This document shows, in pieces, positions 17,118 through 25,877 of a stretch of DNA of 64,000 nt. The position numbers were made by a program, and so were the translations under genes. A model generated the notes under the pieces. That model was not told the DNA's origin. It made no database searches and saw only the letters and a program-made list of their open reading frames with translations. Source of the DNA: CAVVYJ01 sp963752495 (GTDB lineage Bacteria > Pseudomonadota > Gammaproteobacteria > Burkholderiales > Methylophilaceae); assembly GCA_963752495.1 (NCBI GenBank), contig CAVVYJ010000002.1, positions 806,001-870,000 on the forward strand, written 5' to 3'. Within the stretch, counting starts at the first letter, position 1. Each line of letters starts with the position of its first letter.

Positions 17118-18088
17118 TCGGTCGAGTAAGGCAATGATTTAAAATCGACCTGAGAGGTATTCCAGAAGACTTTTCCGTTTTGCCGCGCTTCAATGCGCAG
17201 TTCAATTAGCGCATCAAAGTTATTTTCTAGGTTTGGTGCTACGCGCACAATTTGGCCAACTTCATTTTGTGCATCATCAACAAGTTTGTCGCCTTCGCTT
17301 GGTGGATTTTGTGCAATGATGCTCGCCAAGTATGTGCGGCGCTTTACACTACCAAGATAATGCGTGCGCGCTACGATTTCTTGCCCGGTGTAGCAACCTT
17401 TTTTAAAGTTGATGCCATTTAGAATATCTAAATTAAGCATTTGTGGCACAAATTGCTCTTGTGTTTTTGCTGTAATATCAGGGATCCCCGCTTGAATCTC
17501 TAGCCAATCCCAGCAAGGCTTTTCAGCGACTTTACTCTTTTCTGCCAGCGCGTTCCATATTGCCAGCGCATTGGCTTTGTTTACAAAAATTTCGAAGCGC
17601 TGGTTGTTGCCGATTGTTGGCAATTTAATAAGCGCGCCATTATCCAAAGTCATTAATTCATACTCTTCTGTGGGAACGCTGGAAAATAATAGTGCGAGCA
17701 TGGAAGCTGCTTGTGGCCCATTTAATCCAAACTTGGCAATCTCGTCTGAAACATCTTTTATCTCAACTTTAGAGCGCATTACGTACATTTTCAGACGCTT
17801 GGCAATCGGTTCAAGCAACTCGCGATTGAACTGCAAATGCACGTGATCAAAATGTGCGAAGGCAAAAAATAAAGCTAGCATGCGGCCTTTTGGCGTGCAG
17901 TAGGCGCTGTAATGCGCATTATTTCCCGTTAATAATTTGACATCATTGGTAACTTGACCTTGCAAGAATGTAACTGCGTCTGCACCACTAACTTCTAGCA
18001 AACCAAGATGCGATAAATCACACAGCAGATTGCCGTTGGCGCTTAGTTCAGTCTGCCAGTCTTTAGTTTGTAAATTTTGCGTTGTCAT
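17114..18088 (-). CDS. ygfZ: Folate-binding protein YgfZ
   Basis: This is a 324-residue GcvT-like tetrahydrofolate-binding protein that helps repair or mature Fe-S clusters in certain enzymes. The diagnostic motif KGCYTGQEIVARTHY is present near residues 227-241, with the invariant cysteine. The N-terminal part LLEVSGADAVTFLQGQVTND is typical of the family. The gene is convergent with ftsB and divergent from ygfX, with 17 bases between the two start codons, an arrangement seen in many proteobacteria. Confidence 0.93.
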   Translation of the reverse strand: MTTQNLQTKDWQTELSANGNLLCDLSHLGLLEVSGADAVTFLQGQVTNDVKLLTGNNAHYSAYCTPKGRMLALFFAFAHFDHVHLQFNRELLEPIAKRLKMYVMRSKVEIKDVSDEIAKFGLNGPQAASMLALLFSSVPTEEYELMTLDNGALIKLPTIGNNQRFEIFVNKANALAIWNALAEKSKVAEKPCWDWLEIQAGIPDITAKTQEQFVPQMLNLDILNGINFKKGCYTGQEIVARTHYLGSVKRRTYLASIIAQNPPSEGDKLVDDAQNEVGQIVRVAPNLENNFDALIELRIEARQNGKVFWNTSQVDFKSLPYSTD

Positions 18089-18105
18089 GCCACTATTAAC
18101 CTTAT

Positions 18106-18591
18106 ATGAAGCCGCGTTTAATGCAAGCCATTGTTATTCAACTCAAACCATCTCGTTTATTATTGGGTCTATTGAGCTGTGTTTCAATCATTAGCTGTAT
18201 CATTTTAGCGCAGTTGCCGGTTTTACCTGTTATTAAATGGCTGTTGATTACCACAGTGATGGTTTGGACAGTCTACTTGGTTTTGCGCGATGTGCTTTTG
18301 TATTTACCACAATCTTGGCAAAGCTTGGAGGTAAATAGTCTAGGACAGCTCAAACTTACCAATAAGCAAGGTCGGCAATTCACACTTGAGCTAGCGCGCA
18401 CTACCTTCATACATAGCTTTATGATAATTCTGAACCTTAAAAGAGGTTTTTTAAGTATTGGCTTGCCGCCGGTGTTATTGATTACGGATAAAGAAAATGC
18501 TGAGTCACTCAGAAAGTTGCGTATTTGGCTGCGCTGGTGGCAGCATCATCATGAAACTGATTCAGTGGATACGTTAGAAAATGCTGCTTGA
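18106..18591 (+). CDS. ygfX: YgfX/CptA-like membrane protein
   Basis: This 161-residue protein has an N-terminal pair of membrane helices (about residues 18-60) followed by a soluble domain, LQSWQSLEVNSLGQLKLTN. This is the architecture of YgfX (CptA), named as an inhibitor of cytoskeletal proteins in E. coli, where its partner is SdhE. No sdhE lies next to it here, so the toxin label should not be carried over. It is divergent from ygfZ. A start 15 bases later (MQAIVIQLKP) is also possible. The last 43 bases overlap the convergent mxaL-like gene. Confidence 0.7.
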   Translation: MKPRLMQAIVIQLKPSRLLLGLLSCVSIISCIILAQLPVLPVIKWLLITTVMVWTVYLVLRDVLLYLPQSWQSLEVNSLGQLKLTNKQGRQFTLELARTTFIHSFMIILNLKRGFLSIGLPPVLLITDKENAESLRKLRIWLRWWQHHHETDSVDTLENAA

Positions 18592-19589
18592 AAATCTTCT
18601 AGTTCTAGCGGTTGCTTCTTTGCTTTATTTCTTTTCAGTTTAAATCGACGCCAAGGTATATATGCGCTTAGCAAAGTGAGTCCCGCAAGTGACGCGAGTA
18701 TCCAGCCGATTGGAAGGGGCGCCCATTCATGGCGCGCTGGTTTTTGTTTTTTCATTGCGGAAAGTAAAGTTTGCAGACTTTCACCACGCACGTAACTTGC
18801 ACCAATCTCTTTAGCGGTAGCTTGCAAATATGATTCTGCCAGCTTGGAGACATAGCGATCTTGCGGGCTTTCTGCCAGATCGCTTTTACGTTGCAAAATA
18901 CCAGCCGCAGCAATGGGCGCAGCACCAGGCGCCAATTGCATACTTTCGTGCGACCAGTAGCCAACTTGCTGATTTCTTTCGTCAAATTTTGGAATTGACC
19001 CACCCGCTTCAGAACCAACACCTACAACTAACCAGCCATCTGCTCCTTGGAATGTGCTTAAGTCGCGCGTGTTAAAGGCGTGTAATTTGGGGGCCTCTTC
19101 ACCGTCAGTTAAATAAACAAGCTGCGCGGGTTCGGAAAAGTTATTCATCACCTGTGCGCTCGACAGCAGGCCTTCACGCACACGACTATCGGCTGTCCAT
19201 GCGCTGCGCCAATTGATATGGTCGATGGTGTCTTGCAGGGATGCAAAATTAGCACATACATCAATGGGCAAATAGAGTGCCACAACATTCACACCGGAAA
19301 ACATGCCGATTCCCACTTTTGTTCCACAAGGCAGCGAGGAGATTGTTTCATGCATCAGTTGCTTTGCGTGCTCGATACGTGTCATAGGTTTGCCTTTGCT
19401 GCCCATATCTGCCGTGTTCATGCTTTGGGTGATATCTACCACTAAAAAATAGCTATAGATGTTATGTTTAACGGAAATATGCGGGTTAATTATCGCAAGT
19501 GTGAGTAATGCAAAGGTGATAAGCAGTGTGTATAAATCTCTGCGTTGATTAAATCGTATTATTATTGTTTTTAATCGTTTGAGCATCAT
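18549..19589 (-). CDS. MxaL-like von Willebrand A protein, second copy
   Basis: This 346-residue protein has an N-terminal membrane helix (about 18-35), a periplasmic vWA domain and a C-terminal membrane helix (about 289-307) followed by a basic tail. It is clearly a paralogue of the preceding mxaL: shared blocks include KHNIYSYFLV, SSLPCGTKVGIG, NFASLQDTIDH, TDGEEAPKLHAFNT and GYWSHES. The metal-site motif is DITQSM (D51, T53, S55), with Thr where the neighbour has Ser. MxaL is an accessory protein for calcium insertion or assembly of methanol dehydrogenase. This copy is the last gene of the cluster, 18 bases after mxaL, in the position where other methylotrophs usually have mxaD. Confidence 0.82.
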   Translation of the reverse strand: MMLKRLKTIIIRFNQRRDLYTLLITFALLTLAIINPHISVKHNIYSYFLVVDITQSMNTADMGSKGKPMTRIEHAKQLMHETISSLPCGTKVGIGMFSGVNVVALYLPIDVCANFASLQDTIDHINWRSAWTADSRVREGLLSSAQVMNNFSEPAQLVYLTDGEEAPKLHAFNTRDLSTFQGADGWLVVGVGSEAGGSIPKFDERNQQVGYWSHESMQLAPGAAPIAAAGILQRKSDLAESPQDRYVSKLAESYLQATAKEIGASYVRGESLQTLLSAMKKQKPARHEWAPLPIGWILASLAGLTLLSAYIPWRRFKLKRNKAKKQPLELEDFQAAFSNVSTESVS

Positions 19590-19607
19590 GCGTTACATGT
19601 GGGGCCA

Positions 19608-20642
19608 CTAACTGAGATGGTTGTCGTGTGCGATTGCAGCTTCGTTTGCGGCGCGTTTGCGGGCGAATTCCTTTTTATAAAAGCGTAAGGCCTCGCCTAT
19701 TTGTCTGATTGGATGCTTATTGAAATAGGCAGACAATAACAAAAGCCCGGCTAGTGACGCTAACACCCAATCTAAATCGAAAGGCGCGACATCACGACGC
19801 GCAGGTTTGTCACCTTTCATGGCATCAAGTATGGTATGTAAATTATCCCCAAGCACATAATGTGCGCCTATTTCTGCGGCTACAGATTTTAAGTATTCAG
19901 GATTGAGCTTTGACATGAATCGATCGTGAGTTCCAGTTGCAACATTATCATCACGTGTACCGAGTGTAGATTCTGAAATTTGTGCAATACCAGGCTGAAG
20001 CGCAAAGCTTTCATTAGACCAATAACCGATAATCTGGTTTTTATCACTGAGCTTTGGAATGGCAACCCCTTTTTCTGTGCCAATACCGACGAAAAGCCAG
20101 CCATCGCCGCCTTGAAACCCAGTTAGATTTTTGGTGTTAAAAGCATGCAATTTGGGCGCTTCTTCACCATCAGTAAATAAAACCATTTTCGCAGGTTCCG
20201 GCAGTGCGCGAATGGCTTTGGCCGCCACATAAAGGCTTTCCCTCACTCGGCTATTGCCAGACCATGCGGTGCGCCAGTCCAAATGGTCTATGGTGTCTTG
20301 TATGGCTGCAAAATTTCCACACACTTCAATAGGGTTATAAAGTGCAGCGATTGAGTTGCCGGCAAATAAGCCGATACTTACCTTGGTGTCACAAGGTAGT
20401 GAAGAGATTATCTTGTGTAGTAAATCTTGCGTATAAGCCATGCGTGTTGCTGGCTTGCCCTCTACCACCATATCCTTTGCATTCATGCTTTGAGAAATGT
20501 CTGCTACAAGAAAATAGGTGTATATATTGTGCTTGATGGGCACGGTGGGATGAAATAGTGCAAGCAATAAAAGCAAAAATGCGCTTGATAACAAAGCGGT
20601 ATCTTTTTGCCGAATAAATTGCCTGAGTAAGGTTTTGATCAT
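19608..20642 (-). CDS. mxaL: Methanol oxidation accessory protein MxaL (vWA domain)
   Basis: This is a 344-residue membrane-anchored vWA protein. The N-terminal helix spans about residues 17-30. The MIDAS motif is DISQSM (D48, S50, S52), with the later metal residue in TDGEEAP. The C-terminal helix is near 288-304 with a basic cytoplasmic tail. By order (after mxaK) and domain content it is MxaL, one of the mxaACKL products implicated in calcium insertion into methanol dehydrogenase. It begins 21 bases after mxaK. Confidence 0.85.
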   Translation of the reverse strand: MIKTLLRQFIRQKDTALLSSAFLLLLLALFHPTVPIKHNIYTYFLVADISQSMNAKDMVVEGKPATRMAYTQDLLHKIISSLPCDTKVSIGLFAGNSIAALYNPIEVCGNFAAIQDTIDHLDWRTAWSGNSRVRESLYVAAKAIRALPEPAKMVLFTDGEEAPKLHAFNTKNLTGFQGGDGWLFVGIGTEKGVAIPKLSDKNQIIGYWSNESFALQPGIAQISESTLGTRDDNVATGTHDRFMSKLNPEYLKSVAAEIGAHYVLGDNLHTILDAMKGDKPARRDVAPFDLDWVLASLAGLLLLSAYFNKHPIRQIGEALRFYKKEFARKRAANEAAIAHDNHLS

Positions 20643-20663
20643 TTTGTTAATGCCAAATAAACG

Positions 20664-21218
20664 TTATGGCAAACCATTTGGGATATTACCAAGGATTAGC
20701 CCAGGAGAATCAGATTCTCCAACCCCTGGCGTTGGCGTCTCAGGTAACAATGTGATAACACGGTCCATATTGCGGCGGGTACCCCAATTGCTATTGTCGA
20801 GTTTAAGTGCTTGTTTATATGAGCTATGCGCCTGAGTGAGCAAATACTCAACTTCATCACGTATTTTAGGGTCGTTGCCACCACTGACCTGCAAACTTTT
20901 AAGAAAGAACATATTGCCAATATTGTGGTGCACTGCCGCGCGTTGGCTAGGGTCTCCTTTTTGAGTAAGTTGCGAGTAGAGCAGGGTTGATTCTTTGTAA
21001 CGTTCATTACGTGCTAACCAGTAGGCAGTCGAGTATTTTGCCTCAAAACTTTGTTTGTCAGTTTGCGGGTTTTTTCCTGCAGATACTGCCTTATTGAAAG
21101 CATTGATTTGGCGCACACGGTTTAACTCAAAACTAATGGCGACTGCGCTACTGACAGCAATTACAATCAGCAGCCAAGATAGTTTTTTAACACTTAAAAA
21201 ATTTAGGCGGAGCGCCAT
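20664..21218 (-). CDS. mxaK: Methanol oxidation accessory protein MxaK
   Basis: This 184-residue protein has one N-terminal membrane helix (about residues 14-31). The periplasmic part resembles tetratricopeptide repeats (YSTAYWLARNERYKESTLLYSQL, then HHNIGNMFFLKSLQ and SSYKQALKLD). The end is proline- and glycine-rich. Position between mxaC and mxaL, length and architecture identify MxaK, which is required for an active methanol dehydrogenase in classical methylotrophs although its molecular task is not settled. Its start overlaps the mxaC end by 16 bases, implying translational coupling. Confidence 0.83.
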   Translation of the reverse strand: MALRLNFLSVKKLSWLLIVIAVSSAVAISFELNRVRQINAFNKAVSAGKNPQTDKQSFEAKYSTAYWLARNERYKESTLLYSQLTQKGDPSQRAAVHHNIGNMFFLKSLQVSGGNDPKIRDEVEYLLTQAHSSYKQALKLDNSNWGTRRNMDRVITLLPETPTPGVGESDSPGLILGNIPNGLP

Positions 21219-22190
21219 GTTCTAACCTCCAGATATTTCACGCTTAGCAGTAACGCTATCATCAACGCGGCAATTAAATAGCAAAGTTGAGTAAAATCTT
21301 TGCCAGGGATTTTTTCCATATATTTGATTGGCTTTTTTTCTTTTTGGTTAATGTCTGCAATGGCGGCAGCAAGGGACTTTGGGTTTTCTGCTTCATATGC
21401 CTGAAAAGGCGTACGCAACGTTTTAAAGTAGTCAAAAAGCTCAACTTCTGCGGGCAACGGGGTATCGTCGCGCACTTCGTACTTAGGGTCAAAAATACTA
21501 ATACCACCCGGTTGGCGTAACACAACCCAGTAGAGGGTGATATTAAAGCGCTCTAACCAGTCTCTCAGTTTTTGCTGTGTATCTGCGCTTACGCGACCTG
21601 CACCGTCAGAAATCAGAATAATCGCGCGCGAGCCTGAGTCTGGCACCTTTTCAAACAAGCCAACCGCACTGGTTAGGCCGCCACCAATATTGGTTTGAAA
21701 TAATGAGTTGCCTGCGGTCGCTTTAATGGCGGCGAGGATGGCCTCGCGGCTTTCGGATAAGCGGCAGTACATACATGGCAGAGTTGCTGAAGGTGATGAT
21801 GCCTATCATGTCATTTTGGCGCGCGTTAACGAACTCTGTCATCAGTCTTGCCGCTGCAACAGATTTAGTTTCTCCTACTCGGCCTTCGGTAGTGCCGCCG
21901 GCGAAAGGGTCGTCCATACTTGCGCTACGGTCCAGCACCAAGCCAATCTGTGCGCCCACACCAATGCGTTCCACTTTTTGTTCAAGGCTGTGCGGACCAG
22001 ATAACCCTAAAATAATACAGAACAAGCTGATTGCAGCGAGTATTTTGAGTAGCAAGCCAATCAAGTCAGACAATGGGTCTCTTGGCAGCATCTCAATCCA
22101 GGAATATGCACGTGTATGTGAGCGCTCAAGCAATATTGGCAGTAAAGCCAATGGCAATAACCACAACACCCATGGATGCGTAAAACCCAT
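21203..22190 (-). CDS. mxaC: Methanol oxidation accessory protein MxaC (vWA domain), one frameshift
   Basis: This vWA protein of about 329 residues has membrane helices near residues 8-21 and 44-63 and one at the C-terminus (LCYLIAALMIALLLSV). The MIDAS motif is DRSASM (D87, S89, S91). The frame is lost near 21757 after SNSAMYVLPL; the sequence resumes in another frame as SESREAILAAIKAT, which is the natural continuation, so a one-base insertion is likely. The start codon overlaps the mxaA stop. Its order and topology match MxaC of the mxaRSACKL set. Confidence 0.85.
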
Positions 22191-23191
22191 TACACACCTT
22201 TTTCTTTGGAAATGTTTGGTACGAGACCACGTTCGCAGTCACGCAGATGCTTGCAAAACTTCAAAAGCCATGTTTTAGGAGTTTCGCCCAGTGCCTGCTG
22301 AGCTTCTGGCTCAAAAAACACCTGACGTGACAAGCCAAAAAACTTCTCGATTTCTGTTTTCATGGGGGCAAAGCCTGATTTCTTTTCTAAGAATTGCTCC
22401 AGATTGTTGCTGAATAAGCTAGTGCCCGCAGTGTTGTTGAGTGATTGATGCATGCGCGACACGGCTTGCTGTAAGCCTTCTGGAGTATCTGCCATTTTGC
22501 GGATGTCCCGATAGGCTTTGGCAAAAGGCGCACCCATTCTAGGCAACCAGGCGCGCATACCAAAAATATAGAGCAGACCCAGCAGAGAAAGCGCCAGCAG
22601 CACTGACAAGACCTTAATGCGCGAGATTTCTTTGCTTGCATCTAGAAGCAGGGGAGGTGTAAACGGGCTCATCTCTTCTTTGAGCTTAACTTGACCAAAC
22701 ACTGATAACGGTGAAACGCGGATATTAAAGGCAGGTACACGATATTGCACAACTTCTTTATTTTTTGTATTACGTAACTTGAGTATCTCAGCCCTAAGCG
22801 CGGCGGGCTTCGCCACTCTGCCCGTGGTAAATACCTGATAGCTGAGATTTAATACATGCGTCGTACTATCACTATGCTGAATTTCTTTTGTGTCTGCTTT
22901 AACTAGCTCTATGCCCGAGATCTGGCCTTTCCAGCGGTGCTCGTAGCCAACAATAGGAATCGACTCTTTGACCAGCTCGTAAGGTTTTTTTACGGTAATT
23001 GTGACGGTTCTGCTAATTACATCGCCCACTACGTAGCCGACGTCACGTGCTGGATTTTCCTCTTTTAACGAGATATATTTTTCGTTAATAGAAGGCAAAA
23101 TAACATCTGCAATCGCATCAGGTATGTTAAATGCACAACTTAAAACAACCAAAGCAAGCTGAAGGTATCTTGATAACATAGTTTGAATCAT
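22190..23191 (-). CDS. mxaA: Methanol oxidation accessory protein MxaA
   Basis: This 333-residue protein has a signal peptide (about residues 1-28, ending near AIADV), a periplasmic domain containing GYVVGDVISRTVTITVKKPYEL, one membrane helix (about residues 195-211) and a cytoplasmic C-terminal domain with paired basic and aromatic residues. It matches the MxaA type: an exported protein needed for calcium insertion into methanol dehydrogenase. It lies 18 bases after mxaS and touches mxaC. Confidence 0.85.
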   Translation of the reverse strand: MIQTMLSRYLQLALVVLSCAFNIPDAIADVILPSINEKYISLKEENPARDVGYVVGDVISRTVTITVKKPYELVKESIPIVGYEHRWKGQISGIELVKADTKEIQHSDSTTHVLNLSYQVFTTGRVAKPAALRAEILKLRNTKNKEVVQYRVPAFNIRVSPLSVFGQVKLKEEMSPFTPPLLLDASKEISRIKVLSVLLALSLLGLLYIFGMRAWLPRMGAPFAKAYRDIRKMADTPEGLQQAVSRMHQSLNNTAGTSLFSNNLEQFLEKKSGFAPMKTEIEKFFGLSRQVFFEPEAQQALGETPKTWLLKFCKHLRDCERGLVPNISKEKGV

Positions 23192-23209
23192 AGGGTTGTA
23201 CTCATAAAT

Positions 23210-24073
23210 TTAGGCCGCCACATACTGGTGGAAATAGTCCGTCAGCAAGTCGGCATCAAAGTGGTTTTCAACAAAAAAAGGTTGCATATCAAAACGCAAA
23301 AATAAGTCTTCAATCGCTTTACGTCTATCAGCGAAGCTTTGCAAAATGCGCGCCCTGTATTCTTTACGCAAAAACAGCGTACGTTTTGCACCACTTTCGG
23401 GGTCGGTTACATTGGTAATACCAAACTCAGGCAAATCTGCATATTCTGACGTATCCCATAGCACCACAGGGATAATGTGATGCCGTAGCATCAAAATCAG
23501 CGAATCTTCCAAGTCTTTCATTGGCATGTGGAAATCCGACACTAAAAATATCAGAGAACGTTCGCGTGGCAACATACGCACAGTATCAATAAGCGCGGTG
23601 CTACCAACTTCGGCAGGCTCATAACTTCTGAGATTTTCTGCCATCTCAATCGCTACGTGTGGCCTTGCAGAAAGCGTGCATAGCCAGTCTTCGCGTACTT
23701 CATCATCAAAGCCGATAAAGCCAACAGGGTCGCCATTATGAGTTACTGATTGAGCGATAGACTGTGCAATATCAGCAGCAACAGAAAGTTTGCGTTCCAC
23801 ACTTCCATATTGCATCGAGCCAGACATGTCGCACAATACAAACACGGGTGTAGCGCTCTTTTGGTTAAAAATACGCACATAGACTTGCTCAAGCGGGTCG
23901 CGAATGGTTTGGCGTATATCGATACGACGCGGATCTGGGTAGGCGAGCAGGGTGGTATGACCACGAAACTCCATGCCCATACCGCGCTGGTTGCTGCGGT
24001 GTCTGCCAGGTCTGCGCGAACGCGAGCGCCAATTAATATGGTAGCTGAACTCTTTTATATGATCAGGACGCAT
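23210..24073 (-). CDS. mxaS: MxaS, DUF58/vWA-like protein
   Basis: This 287-residue soluble protein of the DUF58 type is the usual partner of a MoxR ATPase. The DUF58 region begins NQRGMGMEFRGHTTL and is followed by DIRQTIRDPLEQVYVR and the MIDAS-like motif CDMSGSM (D139). MoxR and DUF58-vWA pairs act as chaperone systems that insert cofactors or remodel target enzymes. Here the target would be a methanol dehydrogenase. The gene lies 15 bases after mxaR. Confidence 0.87.
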   Translation of the reverse strand: MRPDHIKEFSYHINWRSRSRRPGRHRSNQRGMGMEFRGHTTLLAYPDPRRIDIRQTIRDPLEQVYVRIFNQKSATPVFVLCDMSGSMQYGSVERKLSVAADIAQSIAQSVTHNGDPVGFIGFDDEVREDWLCTLSARPHVAIEMAENLRSYEPAEVGSTALIDTVRMLPRERSLIFLVSDFHMPMKDLEDSLILMLRHHIIPVVLWDTSEYADLPEFGITNVTDPESGAKRTLFLRKEYRARILQSFADRRKAIEDLFLRFDMQPFFVENHFDADLLTDYFHQYVAA

Positions 24074-24088
24074 AAAGCCTGCTATGAA

Positions 24089-25105
24089 TTAAGGGGCTGC
24101 AATCACATTGATAATACCGCTCAACATTTCGCGGGCGATTTCAGTGCGACGCATTTCATAAACTGGGCTAAATACCACACGATGCGCAATCGTTTCGTGG
24201 AATACCGCATGAATATCATCGGGTAGCACAGCCTCACGGTTGTTGAGCCACGCATTCACACGCGCAGCACGCAACAGCATACCCATGCCGCGTGGGCTGG
24301 CGCCAGAAAGCACCAAGCGGTTCATATCTACGCCAGAAACTTTAACACCAAAATCTAATGGTGTTTTTGTTGCGCGCCACAAATCTAGGGCATATTTACG
24401 CAATGTCGGGCTGGCTGAAATGCTGTTTTGTAAAAGTGCCGCAAAACCGTTAAGTTGGTCAAACTGCAGAATACTTTCAGGTACATTTGATACCAAACTA
24501 TCAACATCATGAAAGCGTGTATCAAATACCAATGATTCCATGATTGCGGGATCAGTAGGCACTACAATGGGGATTTCCATCATAAAACGGTCGCGCGCAG
24601 CAGATGGAATATCAAACGTTTCTTCTTTTTCAACTTGGTTGCGGTCAGCAAACACCACCATATGCGGGAAATAGTGCTCTTTGTTGAATGCAGTTAACGT
24701 GCGTTCTGCCATCACACGCAACAATAGCGAGTGTACTTGCGGACGTGCACGGTTAATCTCATTAAAAAAGAATACCGAGAGATTCTCACCGGATTGCAGA
24801 AGCGGGCCGGGGCTCACATGCGGTTTGCCGTCTTCACCCAAATAGGTGTGGTAGACCAAATCGTTAGGCATCAAGTCAATGGTGCCTTCAATACGCTGGT
24901 ATCCGCCACCAATGCCGCGCGTAATGGCGCGTAGCAAAGTAGTTTTACCAACACCCACATCGCCTTCAAGCAATACGTGCCCGCGTGCAAAAATTGAGGT
25001 GGTAATAAGGCGGATAGGCTTTGTTTGTCCCACCACTACCTTGTTCACTTCAGATTCTAAATTTAGCGCATGTTGACGCCAGTCGGCCAGTTGACGGTCG
25101 CTCAT
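24089..25105 (-). CDS. mxaR: MxaR, MoxR-family AAA+ ATPase
   Basis: This 338-residue MoxR ATPase is the first gene of the cluster. Walker A is GDVGVGKT (residues 48-55). The Walker B segment reads VFFFNEINRARPQVHSLLL, with Asn in place of the usual Asp before Glu, a form I associate with the methanol-oxidation branch of MoxR proteins. The sensor region SGASPRGMGMLLRAAR and the late HRVVFSP motif are conserved. With MxaS it would use ATP to mature methanol dehydrogenase. In mxaFJGIRSACKLD operons it follows mxaI. Here it begins the cluster and fabA lies divergently, so no large or small dehydrogenase subunit is adjacent. Confidence 0.9.
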   Translation of the reverse strand: MSDRQLADWRQHALNLESEVNKVVVGQTKPIRLITTSIFARGHVLLEGDVGVGKTTLLRAITRGIGGGYQRIEGTIDLMPNDLVYHTYLGEDGKPHVSPGPLLQSGENLSVFFFNEINRARPQVHSLLLRVMAERTLTAFNKEHYFPHMVVFADRNQVEKEETFDIPSAARDRFMMEIPIVVPTDPAIMESLVFDTRFHDVDSLVSNVPESILQFDQLNGFAALLQNSISASPTLRKYALDLWRATKTPLDFGVKVSGVDMNRLVLSGASPRGMGMLLRAARVNAWLNNREAVLPDDIHAVFHETIAHRVVFSPVYEMRRTEIAREMLSGIINVIAAP

Positions 25106-25151
25106 CGAGTTTTCCTTAAAGATTTGAGTGATTCTAAAGAGTTATCAATAC

Positions 25152-25221
25152 TTACAAATTTCAAATGTAACTGTTCAAAATATTAAACTTAATATTACAA
25201 AAAGTATACAGATTTGTATAC
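25152..25221. promoter_or_regulatory. Possible operator sites between mxaR and fabA
   Basis: The 206-base divergent spacer is AT-rich and holds two patterns: TTACA and TGTAA as arms of an inverted repeat (25152-25156 and 25166-25170), and two copies of the palindrome GTATAC (25204-25209 and 25216-25221), 12 bases centre to centre. Either could bind a dimeric regulator of the mxa cluster or of fabAB. No known consensus was matched with confidence. Confidence 0.3.
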
Positions 25222-25311
25222 CACTTATTAAATTTAGTTTTGAATAAGGCTTTCGTTAAATTCAATTTCCAGCGAAAATAGCATAAATTCCATTATAAAA
25301 GTATAAATTAA

Positions 25312-25839
25312 ATGTCTAAAAAAAGTAGCTATAGTAATGAAGAGTTGTTGGCATGTGGCAGGGGAGAGATGTTTGGTGTAGGTAATGCGCAGTTGCCATT
25401 GCCGCCAATGCTGATGTTTGATCGCATTGTGAGCATCACTGAAGATGGCGGAAAGTACGGCAACGGGCAGATTATTGCTGAACTTGATATCAAGCCTGAC
25501 TTATGGTTTTTTGAGTGTCATTTTACGGGCGACCCAGTAATGCCGGGCTGCTTGGGTTTGGATGCGATGTGGCAATTGGTTGGCTTTTATTTGGGCTGGG
25601 CAGGAGGATTAGGTCGTGGTCGTGCATTAGGCGCGGGTGAAGTTAAATTTACCGGCCAGGTGCTTCCAACGGCCAAAATGGCGACATATACTATCGACTT
25701 GAAGCGTGTGATTTTGCGTAAATTGGTAATGGGGATTGCCGATGCGACGATGTCGTTAGATGGCCGCGAAATTTATGTAGCCAATGATTTGCGTGTGGGT
25801 TTGTTTACACGTACTGATAATTTTTACAAGCATTTTTAA
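25312..25839 (+). CDS. fabA: 3-hydroxydecanoyl-ACP dehydratase/isomerase
   Basis: FabA dehydrates 3-hydroxydecanoyl-ACP and isomerises the product to the cis-3 form, the entry to anaerobic unsaturated fatty acid synthesis. The 175-residue sequence contains the active-site His in FFECHFTGDPVMPGCLGLDAMWQL, with the second catalytic Asp in the same stretch, and the ARALGAGEVKF-type block GRALGAGEVKFTGQV. The frame is intact. fabB follows 38 bases downstream, the usual fabAB pair. Confidence 0.97.
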   Translation: MSKKSSYSNEELLACGRGEMFGVGNAQLPLPPMLMFDRIVSITEDGGKYGNGQIIAELDIKPDLWFFECHFTGDPVMPGCLGLDAMWQLVGFYLGWAGGLGRGRALGAGEVKFTGQVLPTAKMATYTIDLKRVILRKLVMGIADATMSLDGREIYVANDLRVGLFTRTDNFYKHF

Positions 25840-25877
25840 GTAAAATTTTAGAATAATAAAAGTATGAGGAGCACGTA

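Noticed and set aside
18106..18591. Calling ygfX a toxin-antitoxin system
   Set aside because: The usual partner sdhE is not adjacent, and the neighbour ygfZ is an Fe-S repair protein. Only a YgfX-like membrane protein is supported.
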